In this document: one piece after another, positions 1 to 7,590 of the stretch
Numbering within the stretch: position 1 is the first letter of the stretch
Layout: each line of letters starts with the position of its first letter
Origin: Rugosimonospora africana
GTDB lineage: Bacteria > Actinomycetota > Actinomycetes > Mycobacteriales > Micromonosporaceae
DNA length: 64,000 nucleotides
NCBI RefSeq assembly: GCF_016862975.1
Contig: NZ_BONZ01000057.1
Span: 62,001 to 126,000 of the forward strand
Direction: 5' to 3'
Notes under the pieces: generated by a model
Databases searched by the model: none
What the model was told of the DNA's origin: nothing
What the model saw: the letters and a program-made list of their open reading frames with translations, nothing else
Made by a program: the position numbers and the translations under genes

Positions 1-906
1 GACGGCGGTTCGACGCCGACCATCACGGTCGGCGTGTCCGGCGCGACCGGGAACACCGCGCCGATTTTCGTCGGCGTCGACGCCGGGGTGTTCAAGAAGT
101 ACGGGTTGAACGTCGAGGTGAAGGTGCTGACCCCGACCGCCTCCTCGGCCGCGGTCTCCAGCGGCACGGTCGACATCGGCGGGGACGGGCCGAACATGGT
201 CGCCGCGGTGCTGGCTTCGAAGAACGGAGCGAAAGTCATCTTCACCAACGGCATCACCGCCTTCTACCTCGCGACGACACCGTCGATCACCGACATCGAG
301 GGTCTGAAGGGCAAGACTCTCGCGACCACGACGCCCGGTGGCGGTGCCGACACCGCGGCGCGGACCGCGATGACCGCACACCATCTGGTACCCGACAAGG
401 ACGTCAAGGTTATCTACGTGAGCCAGAACACCGCGGCTCTGGCGTCCCTGCAGGCCGGCAAGGTACAGGCCGCGGTGGTCTCGCCGCCGACGACGATCCA
501 GGCGGAGAACCAGTTCCATCTCAAGACCATCGACATCGGGGACTACGTGTTGCCGTCGGTGTATGCGGTCAGCGGTGGGTTCGCGGCCAAGCATCCCGAC
601 CTGGTGACCAAGTTCATCGAGGGCTACATGGCCGCGACGCAGCTCGCGAAGACCGACAAGGCAGCGTCGGAGGCCGCCTTCAAGAAGTACCTCGGCCTCA
701 AGGATCAGGCGCAGCTCGACGGCACCTGGGAAGAGTACAAGGACCGCTGGGCGGCGTCGCCGTTCCCCAGCGAGGACCTGAAGGACCTGCTGGGTGGCCT
801 CAAGCCGCCGAGCACCGTCGATCCGGCCAGCCTGATGGACAACTCCTACATCCAGAAGATCGACCAGTCCAAGTGGGTCGTGCCGTCGGGCTTCCCGACC
901 AGTTGA
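1..906 (+). CDS. ABC transporter solute-binding protein, NMT1/SsuA type (5' end outside window)
   Basis: The reading frame is open from base 1, so the gene starts upstream and the signal peptide and lipobox are missing. The visible part covers nearly all of the mature protein: a conserved start (TVGVSGATGN), the FKKYGLNV segment, a GLKGKTLATTTPGG segment and the C-terminal lobe. It is clearly paralogous to the two lipoproteins at 37,621 and 38,694. Such proteins bind taurine, sulfonates, pyrimidine precursors or aromatic acids outside the membrane and deliver them to an ABC permease. The permease gene is close downstream. The catabolic surroundings suggest an aromatic or related organic acid as ligand; that is inference. 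Family assignment is firm. Confidence 0.92.
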   Translation, partial: DGGSTPTITVGVSGATGNTAPIFVGVDAGVFKKYGLNVEVKVLTPTASSAAVSSGTVDIGGDGPNMVAAVLASKNGAKVIFTNGITAFYLATTPSITDIEGLKGKTLATTTPGGGADTAARTAMTAHHLVPDKDVKVIYVSQNTAALASLQAGKVQAAVVSPPTTIQAENQFHLKTIDIGDYVLPSVYAVSGGFAAKHPDLVTKFIEGYMAATQLAKTDKAASEAAFKKYLGLKDQAQLDGTWEEYKDRWAASPFPSEDLKDLLGGLKPPSTVDPASLMDNSYIQKIDQSKWVVPSGFPTS

Positions 907-952
907 CGCCCCGTCGACCCGAAGACTCCACCGACCGCAGAGAGGACCTGAT

Positions 953-1711
953 GTGAGCGCCGCGACAGTGGACACGAACCTTCTGGAGCACGGGTACGGC
1001 TGGCGGGCCCGGATCGGCTTCCTGAGCCCGGGCATCGTCGACGAATCCCTCAGCCGGCAGTTCTACCGCATGGCACCGCCCGGGGTGACGATGGTCCGGA
1101 CCAGCCTGAGCGTCACCCAGATCACCACGGACCAGATGTGGAGCGCCATCGACCGCGCCGAGGGCGCGGCACGCGAACTGGCGAAGGAAAAGCCCGACTG
1201 CATCCTCGTCGGCGGCTCGCCCACCGTCGTGGTCGGCGGATTCGGTTCGGACAAGGAACTGGCCGCCAAGGTGGAGGCGGCCAGCGGGATCCAGACCTCG
1301 ACGGCTCAGACGGCCGCGGTCGAGGCGCTGCGCGAGCTCGGGGCCAGCTCGGTCGCTCTCGCCACACCGTTCCCGGACCCGTTCAACGACCAGTTGGTCG
1401 ACTTCCTGCAGAAGTCGGGCTTCGTCGTCGGCAGCATGTGCCACCTCGAGCTGGACTACCGGCGCCTGACGGCGGCACCGTTGCGGCTCGGGTACGAGCT
1501 GGCCAAGAAGACCTACCAGCAGGCGGGCAACGTGGACGCCATCTACTTCCCGGGCGCGCCGTTCCCGGTGGTGGACCTGATCGAGCCTCTGGAACAAGAG
1601 CTGGGCGTCGGGGTCATCTCCAGCATGCAGTGCACGCTGTGGAAGGGCATGCGGATGGCCGGTGTGAAGGACGTGCGGGTCGAGGGATTCGGCAAACTGC
1701 TGCGGCGTTAG
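953..1711 (+). CDS. Asp/Glu racemase / arylmalonate decarboxylase / maleate isomerase fold protein
   Basis: 252 residues with a GTG start preceded by AGAGAGG; the ATG two bases earlier is immediately followed by TGA and is not used. The protein has the two-lobe fold of maleate isomerases and arylmalonate decarboxylases. In my by-eye alignment the first nucleophile position falls in LVGGSPT (residues 86-91) and the second in IYFPGAP (197-203), so both usual cysteines are absent. Cysteines remain at 83, 163 and 227, but not at those two places. It lies between a solute-binding protein and a permease gene, so it is probably co-transcribed with transport. It may handle the imported acid or have lost racemase chemistry; the substrate is unknown. 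Confidence 0.8.
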   Translation: MSAATVDTNLLEHGYGWRARIGFLSPGIVDESLSRQFYRMAPPGVTMVRTSLSVTQITTDQMWSAIDRAEGAARELAKEKPDCILVGGSPTVVVGGFGSDKELAAKVEAASGIQTSTAQTAAVEALRELGASSVALATPFPDPFNDQLVDFLQKSGFVVGSMCHLELDYRRLTAAPLRLGYELAKKTYQQAGNVDAIYFPGAPFPVVDLIEPLEQELGVGVISSMQCTLWKGMRMAGVKDVRVEGFGKLLRR

Positions 1712-1890
1712 GCATCCGCGGGTCGGCCGCATGCGGGTGGCCTCACGCGGGTCCGACCCGCGGCGGCCGCCCGCCCGCGCCCCAGAGGGCGCGGTGACAG
1801 GCGCGCCTCCGAGCGACGGGAAAAGACAACGTTTGGGCCGGAAGAGTAGTCAGTTCGTCGAGGAACAGGGATTCGAGGCGGGACACAGGG

Positions 1891-2739
1891 ATGGCCAGTA
1901 CACGTTCCATCGAGACCGGAAAGAGCACGCGTTCGTCGCCACGGCCACGGGCGCGCAAGCCGTCCGGCGGGTTGCGCCGATCGGCTGTGCGCCGCGAGCG
2001 CATCCTGTTCGGCACCCTGGGCGCCGTCGTCGTCCTCGCGGCGTGGGAGATCTGCGCGGACCTCGGCGTGGTGAACCCGACGTTCTCCAGCAAGCCGAGC
2101 GAGGTGGCGCACGCGCTCTACGAGTACTTCCAGGGCGACGGCCTCGCCGCGCTGAAGACCAGTGCCATCGAGTTCGGGCTCGGGTTTGGCCTCGCACTCG
2201 TGGTCGGCCTGCTGGCCGGCGTGGTGATGGGTCGGTGGCGGCGGGTCGAGTACACGCTCGATCCGTTGGTCAACTTCTCGAACTCCACGCCGCGCATCGC
2301 CCTCGTCCCACTGTTCGTCATCTGGTTCGGCATCGGCATGACGTCGAAGGTCGCGATCATCTTCCTGTCCGCAGTCCTGCCGATCCTGATGAACACCGTT
2401 TCCGGGGTACAGGCGGCGGATGCCAACCTGTTGCGGGTGGCCCGGTCGTTCTGCGCCGGTGAGTTGCAGACGTTCCGGACGGTTATCGTGCCCGGCGCGG
2501 TGCCCTATGTGGTCACCGGCATCAGGTTGGGTATCGGCCACGGACTCGTCGGAATGATCGTCGCCGAGCTGGTGTCGTCCACCGCCGGACTCGGATACAC
2601 CATCGAGATCGCCGGAAACAATTTCCAGACCCCCGACATGTTCGCCGCGGTATTCGTGGTGGCGATGATCGGTGTCATCCTGACCAATGCGCTGAAGGGA
2701 CTCGAAAGGTACCTCGACCGTTGGCGGCCGAAGGCGTGA
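1891..2739 (+). CDS. ABC transporter permease, SsuC/TauC type
   Basis: 282 residues. A basic, Ser/Arg-rich N-terminal tail of about 35 residues precedes six predicted membrane helices. The cytoplasmic coupling (EAA) loop reads ARSFCAGELQTFRTVIVPGA and is followed by the usual TGIRLGIGHG segment. It is strongly similar along its whole length to the permease at 35,726. It follows the solute-binding and racemase-fold genes on the same strand. No ATPase gene is visible here, so the subunit either lies upstream of base 1 or is shared with the right-hand operon. The 179-base gap before it holds no gene I can recognise. Confidence 0.93.
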   Translation: MASTRSIETGKSTRSSPRPRARKPSGGLRRSAVRRERILFGTLGAVVVLAAWEICADLGVVNPTFSSKPSEVAHALYEYFQGDGLAALKTSAIEFGLGFGLALVVGLLAGVVMGRWRRVEYTLDPLVNFSNSTPRIALVPLFVIWFGIGMTSKVAIIFLSAVLPILMNTVSGVQAADANLLRVARSFCAGELQTFRTVIVPGAVPYVVTGIRLGIGHGLVGMIVAELVSSTAGLGYTIEIAGNNFQTPDMFAAVFVVAMIGVILTNALKGLERYLDRWRPKA

Positions 2740-2782
2740 ACCGCCTCGCGCGTCAGCGACGTGCGAGCGAAGGGCCGATTGT

Positions 2783-2819
2783 TTCGGGGCAGGCATGCGA
2801 TGCGCATGACCGCCCCGAA
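2783..2819. terminator. Bidirectional hairpin terminator
   Basis: An inverted repeat lies between two convergent genes. TTCGGGGC at 2783-2790 pairs with GCCCCGAA at 2812-2819, and an inner arm CATGCG pairs with CGCATG, separated by a 3-base mismatch. It is placed to stop both the permease transcript and the regulator transcript. Confidence 0.75.
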
Positions 2820-2850
2820 CGGCATGAAACTCCTCGGGCGGACCGGTCGC

Positions 2851-3531
2851 TCATTCGAAAACGGATCGCAGCCGCGCGTGAGACTCGGCCACGTGCTCGT
2901 ACATCAACCTCGCCGCCCGGTCCGCGAGCTTGTCCGCGACCGCCGAAACTATCGCGAAGTGATCCTGGCGCACCGACTTGGACGCCTCCTGATCCTTCAC
3001 CATGATCATCCGATAGCGGTCGCTCATGTCCCACAGGGAATCCAGCGTGCCGATGAGAATGGGATTGCCGCACGCCGCGTAGACCGCGCGGTGCAGGTGA
3101 CGATTCCAGTTGAGGTGGACGATCGGGTCCTGGCTGCGCGGGTGGTCGGCGGCCATGGCACGCAGCTGCTTGCTCTCTTCGACGGTGATGCGGTTGGCGG
3201 CGGCGGAAACCGCCGCGGGATCGAGCAGGAGCCTCATCTCGTACACGTTGAGCATCGTCTCGTACGACAGGGGCGCGACGGTGGCGACGCGATGCGCCCT
3301 GATCAGGACCAGCCCCTCGGACTCCAAGCGGCGCAACGCCTCGCGGACGGGAGTCGTCGACAGTCCCAGATCGGCGGCCAGTCCCTCCTGGTCGAGGTCG
3401 GCATCCGGGGCCAGCTCGCCGGTCAGAATCTGCTGCCGAATCCGGCTGTAGGCCAAATCGGCCTTGGTCATCGCGGCAAAGGACTGCTCACGGGACCCGT
3501 ATGTGGAGAACTGGGCCGAATTGATGGTCAC
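2851..3531 (-). CDS. GntR-family transcriptional regulator, FCD (FadR-like) subfamily
   Basis: 226 residues from a GTG at 3531 that has a GGTAGGGGG ribosome site; upstream in-frame starts would only add a low-complexity tail. The N-terminal winged helix has a recognition helix reading LSTTPVREALRRLESEGL. The C-terminal FCD ligand-sensing domain carries the histidines expected for metal/acid binding (WNRHLHRAVYAACGN). A close paralogue at 42,164 has an almost identical recognition helix, so both may read the same operator. It is transcribed away from the LarA-like gene across a 409-base gap that contains a candidate operator. Most such regulators are repressors released by an organic acid; the ligand is unknown. 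Confidence 0.92.
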   Translation of the reverse strand: MTINSAQFSTYGSREQSFAAMTKADLAYSRIRQQILTGELAPDADLDQEGLAADLGLSTTPVREALRRLESEGLVLIRAHRVATVAPLSYETMLNVYEMRLLLDPAAVSAAANRITVEESKQLRAMAADHPRSQDPIVHLNWNRHLHRAVYAACGNPILIGTLDSLWDMSDRYRMIMVKDQEASKSVRQDHFAIVSAVADKLADRAARLMYEHVAESHARLRSVFE

Positions 3532-3787
3532 AGTGCGTTGCCCCCTACCGAAAGTCCCCAGTAGCGCAGCCAACGGACCCACCATGTAGTCCGTGCGTTA
3601 CGGGCCTACCAACATGCGCCGAGCCGGTCCCGCCGACACCTTCGCGGCAGGGGATAGTAACCGGGAATTCCATAGGCTGGCAAATGTCTCGATCGTCGAT
3701 TTCCCGAGATGCCAACCGCCATCGGGTGTGCCGTCCGGGTGCGACGATCCTCGACCTTTGCGCTGCCGTGGGACCGCCACATCATCC

Positions 3788-3821
3788 TTGACGACCCTTT
3801 ACACAGATCATAGCCTATGTA
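3788..3821 (+). promoter_or_regulatory. Candidate promoter with overlapping GntR-type operator
   Basis: TTGACG at 3788-3793, a 17-base spacer and TAGCCT at 3811-3816 make a plausible vegetative promoter for the LarA-like gene. The palindrome CATAGCCTATG (3809-3819) covers its -10 region and matches the island-wide TATAGNCTACA motif at 9 of 11 positions. The rest of the 3532-3940 gap shows only the 16-bp array listed next. Confidence 0.55.
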
Positions 3822-3846
3822 ACGGGCTCAATGGGCCCGGAGCGTC

Positions 3847-3926
3847 GTGCCTCGTGAGCTTCGTGCCTCCTCATCGTGGTGCCTCGCGAGTGTGGTGCCT
3901 CGTCATCGTGGTGCCTCGTCAGCACC
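3847..3926. repeat. Tandem array, 16-bp unit, five copies
   Basis: The unit GTGCCTCGTCATCGTG and close variants occur five times head to tail, directly before the LarA-like start codon. With no unique spacers it is a minisatellite, not a CRISPR array. Confidence 0.85.
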
Positions 3927-3940
3927 TGGGGGTTGGAAGC

Positions 3941-5284
3941 ATGGACACTGGTTCGGACGGCATCGCGCGGCGAGACTCGGTCAGCGACCCTCTCGGTCCC
4001 TTCGAAGCGGTCAGACAGCTGCATTACGACGCCCCGTTCCCGAGCCTCCTGCCGGTGCGCCAGCGCTTCGAGGCCCCAGCGGTCAAGGATGTCGCAGCCG
4101 CCACGATGGCGGCCCTGGAGCCGGTGCGGTCGAGGGTGTCCGCCGGCATGCGGGTCGCCATCACCGTCGGCAGCCGCGGGATAGCCGACAAGCCGGCCGT
4201 GGTCCGGGCCGCCGGGCAGTGGCTGCGGTCGACCGGCGCCGAGCCGTTCGCCGTAGCGGCGATGGGCTCGCACGGCGGGGCCACCGAGGCGGGCCAGCTC
4301 CAAGTGCTGACGGACCTGGGCATGACCGAGCAGAGCCTCGGGATGCCCATCCTGGCGACGATGGAGACGGTGAACCTCGGACCTGTTCCGGGTGGGCCGA
4401 CGGCACACCTCGACCGGCACGCCCACGATGCCGACGCCATCCTGCTCGTCAACCGGGTCAAGGCGCACACCGACTTCAACGCCGACATCGAGAGCGGGCT
4501 GGCGAAGATTCTGGCCGTCGGGCTCGGTAAGCAGCGCGGCGCCGAGGGCATCCACGCGTACGGGCCGGCCAACCTCGGCCGGTGGATCCCGAGGGTCGCG
4601 CGCCGGATCATCGACCACGCCCCGGTTCTCGGCGGTCTCGCGATCGTCGAGAACGCCTATGACCGGGCGGCGCGGATCGCGTTCGTCGAGCCGGACGGCG
4701 TCGGTGCCGAGGCGGAGACGGCGCTGCTGGGCGAGGCCAGACGGATGATGGCGACGCTGCCGTTCGACGACATCGACGTGGCCGTCGTCCAGGCCATCGG
4801 CAAGGACAAGTCCGGCACCGGACTCGACACCAACGTGGTGGGCCGGATGATGATCCGGGGTACCGCGGAGTTCGAGCGCCCGAGGATCACCAACATCGTG
4901 GCCCTCGAAGTCAGCAAAGCCTCGCACGGCAACGCCCTGGGCGTCGGGTTGGCGGACTTCATCCCGCTCCGGCTCCTCGAGGGGATGGACCTGCGAACCA
5001 TGTACGTCAACGCGATGACGTCCGGCCTGGGCGGTCCGCAGCGCTGCCAGATTCCGATGGCGATGCCGACCGACCGGGATGCGATCGCGGCCGCCATCCT
5101 CACCTGCGGCCGGCCGGCTCCGGACGTCCGCGTCGTGCAGATGCGCAACACGCTCGAACTGGAGCACCTGCTGGTGTCGGAGTCGCTGCGAGCCGAGGTC
5201 GAGCGCGACCCGCGGCTCGAACTGCTGGGTGACCCGTCACCGATGGCGTTCGACACGCGGGGCCGGCTGGAGACCTGGCTCTGA
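3941..5284 (+). CDS. LarA-like (DUF2088) protein, lactate-racemase superfamily
   Basis: 447 residues from the ATG at 3941. The frame stays open further upstream but would run through the tandem array, so that start is rejected. The family shares the N-terminal domain of the nickel-pincer lactate racemase LarA: ITVGSRGI near the start, then AAMGSHGGATEAGQ, then VNRVKAHTDF and ESGLAKILAVGLGKQRGA. LarA-superfamily enzymes epimerise or racemise 2-hydroxy acids using a tethered nickel cofactor, but no larB, larC or larE is present in the window. It is a single-gene transcript between a regulator and an SDR. It could racemise a hydroxy-acid intermediate; this is inference. Confidence 0.75.
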   Translation: MDTGSDGIARRDSVSDPLGPFEAVRQLHYDAPFPSLLPVRQRFEAPAVKDVAAATMAALEPVRSRVSAGMRVAITVGSRGIADKPAVVRAAGQWLRSTGAEPFAVAAMGSHGGATEAGQLQVLTDLGMTEQSLGMPILATMETVNLGPVPGGPTAHLDRHAHDADAILLVNRVKAHTDFNADIESGLAKILAVGLGKQRGAEGIHAYGPANLGRWIPRVARRIIDHAPVLGGLAIVENAYDRAARIAFVEPDGVGAEAETALLGEARRMMATLPFDDIDVAVVQAIGKDKSGTGLDTNVVGRMMIRGTAEFERPRITNIVALEVSKASHGNALGVGLADFIPLRLLEGMDLRTMYVNAMTSGLGGPQRCQIPMAMPTDRDAIAAAILTCGRPAPDVRVVQMRNTLELEHLLVSESLRAEVERDPRLELLGDPSPMAFDTRGRLETWL

Positions 5285-5289
5285 CCCGG

Positions 5290-5325
5290 TCCCGGGCGCC
5301 GGCGATGGGAAGGCGACGCCCGGGA
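5290..5325. terminator. Hairpin terminator between convergent genes
   Basis: TCCCGGGCG (5290-5298) pairs with CGCCCGGGA (5317-5325) around an 18-base loop. It lies between the LarA-like stop and the stop of the facing SDR gene. Confidence 0.7.
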
Positions 5326-5329
5326 AGGC

Positions 5330-6151
5330 TCAGAAGGACTTGGGGCGGACCAGCCGGATCCCGCCCTCGACCGGGATGTCGACGCCGGTGATGTAGCCGG
5401 CCAGTGACGAGCTGAGGAACAGGATCGCGCCGACGTAGTCCTGCAGCCGTCCGCGGCGGCCCAGCGGAATGGCGTTGGTGGGACCATTCACCTGCTCCTG
5501 CGGCGAACCCGCCGCCTCGTTGACATCGCGCAGCTTGGTCGGTGTCTGGCCGGGACTGACGCAGTTGACGGTGATCCCGCCGCCGGCGAGGTCGGCCGCC
5601 AACTGCTCGGTCAGGCTGATGACCGCGGCCTTGGAGACGCCGTACGCGACCCCGCCGCGGGTCACTCGCAGGGCGGCGATCGACGCCACGTTCACGATCC
5701 TGCCGTACCCGGCCGTGCGCATCCCGGGCGCGACTGCCTTGGCCGCCTCGTAGGCGGCGACGACGTTCACGTCGAAGAGCTTGCTGACCTCGTCGCGGGA
5801 CACGGCGGTGATGTCGTTGTGCGGGGCGCCGATCGCGGCGGAGTTGACCAGCACCGTCGGTGTGCCGAGCCCGTCGCTGACCTGAGCCACCATCCGCTCC
5901 AGATCGCCCGGCTTGGCCAGGTCGGCGACACCCGGCAGCACGGGATGCTCCGCGTCGACCTTCTTGGCCAGTTCGGTGCTGCGCTCGAGGTCCCGCGTCA
6001 CCAACGCGACCTTCGCGCCCATGGCGGCCAGCGCGCGTACCGTCTCGCCGCCGATCGCGCCGCCCCCGCCGAGCACGATCGCCACGGTCGAGCCGTCGAT
6101 GCCGGGCAGAGACAGGGTGCGCCAGTCGATGTCGTTCATGCCAGAAGTCAC
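5330..6151 (-). CDS. Short-chain dehydrogenase/reductase (SDR)
   Basis: 273 residues from a GTG at 6151 (an ATG at 6139 is the alternative). It is a classical SDR: glycine-rich cofactor loop LGGGGAIG at 27-34, NSA near 103, and catalytic Ser157, Tyr170 and Lys174 (YGVSK). These oxidise or reduce hydroxy groups with NAD(P). Its promoter gap is shared with the divergent dihydroxyphthalate-decarboxylase-like gene and holds two copies of the island operator motif. It is therefore a candidate for the dehydrogenation of a cis-dihydrodiol or another hydroxy intermediate. The exact substrate cannot be read from sequence. Confidence 0.88.
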   Translation of the reverse strand: MTSGMNDIDWRTLSLPGIDGSTVAIVLGGGGAIGGETVRALAAMGAKVALVTRDLERSTELAKKVDAEHPVLPGVADLAKPGDLERMVAQVSDGLGTPTVLVNSAAIGAPHNDITAVSRDEVSKLFDVNVVAAYEAAKAVAPGMRTAGYGRIVNVASIAALRVTRGGVAYGVSKAAVISLTEQLAADLAGGGITVNCVSPGQTPTKLRDVNEAAGSPQEQVNGPTNAIPLGRRGRLQDYVGAILFLSSSLAGYITGVDIPVEGGIRLVRPKSF

Positions 6152-6216
6152 GACTCTCCCACCGGGGTTCGTAGGGCGCTACCCGGCCGGTGCGGACGGG
6201 CGCTGGACGAGATGCC

Positions 6217-6272
6217 TATACCCTACAGGCGATCCAGTCGCGTCGACAGTGTTGAGAGTCCTGCAGCCTATA
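6217..6272. promoter_or_regulatory. Two candidate GntR-type operators in a divergent promoter region
   Basis: TATACCCTACA at 6217-6227 and TGCAGCCTATA (reverse TATAGGCTGCA) at 6262-6272 each match the island motif TATAGNCTACA at 10 of 11 positions. They sit 45 bp apart in the 193-base gap between the SDR and the decarboxylase-like gene. The second copy and its flanks are identical over 14 bp to the site at 9780. Confidence 0.6.
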
Positions 6273-6344
6273 GCGTAGTGTCGGCCAATATCTGGGCGGC
6301 CCCTGTCCGCCGCGTGCTTCCCCCTACCGAGTAGGAGTGGTGTC

Positions 6345-7343
6345 ATGGGCGCACTTTCCCTGAGCGTCGCGCTGTCGGCCAATCCGATGACGGCCCCGAT
6401 CCACTCCGGGCTGGTGAACCCGGAGGGCATCGACTGGACCGTGAGCGCGGTCCACCCGTCGGAGATGTTCTGGCGGCAGCTGAAATACGCCGAGTTCGAC
6501 ATCTCCGAGATGTCGCTGTCGTCCATGACGATCGCGGCGTCGCAAGGGACTCGGGACTGGGTCGCCATCCCGGTCTTCACCACCCGGCGGTTCTTCCACA
6601 CCGCGGTCGTGGTGCGCGACGGGGCCGGCATCGACAGCCCCGCCGACCTGATCGGCAAGCGGGTCGGCGTGCCGGAGTACCAGCAGACGGCGGCCGTGTG
6701 GACGCGCGGCGCGCTGCTGCACGAGTTCGGCGTCGCACCGCAGCAGTTGACCTGGTTCATGGAGAGGCCGCCGGAGCTGAGTCACGGCGGTGCCACCGCG
6801 TTCACTCCGCCCGACGGGGTGAGGCTGAGCTACATCCCCGGCGAGACCAACGTGGGCGAGATGCTTCGCGCCGGAGAACTCGACGCGGCGGTCGTTTACA
6901 TCGCGCACCGCAACCTGGTCGACCGCTCGCGCAGCGACGCGGGTGCCATCGCCGGGGTCCGCACGCTGTTCCGCGACCCGCGGGCCGAGGGGATCCGGTA
7001 CTACAGCAAGACCGGCCTGCTGCCGGTGAACCATGTCGTCGTCGCGCGCGCCAGCCTGCTGGAGAAGCACCCGTGGGTGGCGCTGAACGTCTACTCCGCG
7101 TTCCTGGAGGCCAAGCGGCTGGCCACCGAGCCGGCGCTGGAGGTGCTGCAGCCGTGGGAGCAGCTCGGCGTCCTGCCCGCCGACGTCGCCGCCGACATCC
7201 GTGCCGCGGATCCGCTGCCGTACGGGATCGGGGCGCAGGGCGCGGTGCTGGAGACGCTCGCGGAGTACCTCGTCGAGCAGGGACTGGCCAAGCGGCGAGT
7301 GGACATCAAGGACCTGTTCGCGCCGAGCACGCTGGCGCTGTGA
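6345..7343 (+). CDS. 4,5-dihydroxyphthalate decarboxylase-like protein (periplasmic-binding-protein fold)
   Basis: 332 residues with no signal peptide or lipobox. It resembles 4,5-dihydroxyphthalate decarboxylases, which share the fold of type II solute-binding proteins but act in the cytosol. The family hallmark FDISEMSLSSM is at about 50-60, followed by IGKRVGVPEYQQTAAVW and a C-terminal helical lobe. In phthalate breakdown this enzyme removes one carboxyl group to give protocatechuate. A Rieske oxygenase of the phthalate-4,5-dioxygenase type and a LigB dioxygenase in the same island support that role. A solute-binding role without secretion is unlikely, but related decarboxylase-fold proteins of other function exist, so confidence in the exact reaction is moderate. 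Confidence 0.72.
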   Translation: MGALSLSVALSANPMTAPIHSGLVNPEGIDWTVSAVHPSEMFWRQLKYAEFDISEMSLSSMTIAASQGTRDWVAIPVFTTRRFFHTAVVVRDGAGIDSPADLIGKRVGVPEYQQTAAVWTRGALLHEFGVAPQQLTWFMERPPELSHGGATAFTPPDGVRLSYIPGETNVGEMLRAGELDAAVVYIAHRNLVDRSRSDAGAIAGVRTLFRDPRAEGIRYYSKTGLLPVNHVVVARASLLEKHPWVALNVYSAFLEAKRLATEPALEVLQPWEQLGVLPADVAADIRAADPLPYGIGAQGAVLETLAEYLVEQGLAKRRVDIKDLFAPSTLAL

Positions 7344-7405
7344 GTGCCGGCTGTGAGTGCCGGCTGTGAGTGCCGGCTGTGAAAGCCAGCTGTGCGCCGG
7401 CTTTG
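7341..7405. repeat. Tandem array, 13-bp unit, starting at a stop codon
   Basis: The unit TGAGTGCCGGCTG is repeated exactly at 7341, 7354 and 7367, then in worn copies to about 7405 and more loosely to 7439. The first T-G-A is the stop codon of the gene before it. Confidence 0.85.
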
Positions 7406-7451
7406 AGTCACCTGTGAGCCGGCTCTGAACCGGCTGCGATCCTGAGCAGAC

Positions 7452-7490
7452 GCCCGCCCGGTGGCGAGGGAATCTCGTGACCGGGCGGGC
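7452..7490. terminator. Hairpin terminator between convergent genes
   Basis: GCCCGCCCGGT (7452-7462) pairs perfectly with ACCGGGCGGGC (7480-7490) around a 17-base loop, between the decarboxylase-like gene and the facing reductase gene. Confidence 0.8.
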
Positions 7491-7536
7491 ATTCGGCGTC
7501 AGTGGCGATGGCGGCGCCGGGTGGCGGTGCGTTGCC

Positions 7537-7589
7537 GACCAGTCTGGCTCGGCGCGTCTGACGCCGCGCGACGACCCGGACCAGTCGTC
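7537..7589 (+). repeat. 53-bp dispersed repeat, copy 1
   Basis: The element begins and ends with GACCAGTC in direct orientation and contains a GC-rich imperfect hairpin. Closely related copies lie at 30,567-30,614 (minus strand), 41,807-41,859 and 41,901-41,953. This copy abuts the stop codon of the reductase gene. Confidence 0.75.
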
Positions 7590-7590
7590 C

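Noticed and set aside
3847-3926. CRISPR-like repeat
   Set aside because: Units are 16 bp, directly adjoining, with no unique spacers and no cas genes nearby; the same applies to the other arrays.
3593-3940. N-terminal extension of the LarA-like protein
   Set aside because: The extension would be coded by promoter sequence and a 16-bp tandem array, and the ATG at 3,941 begins at the expected family start.
3815-5167. Long minus-strand open frame opposite the LarA-like gene
   Set aside because: A mirror frame caused by third-position GC bias; the plus-strand protein has clear family motifs and the mirror has none.
6345-7343. Another ABC solute-binding protein
   Set aside because: It has the fold but no signal peptide or lipobox and carries the dihydroxyphthalate-decarboxylase hallmark segment.
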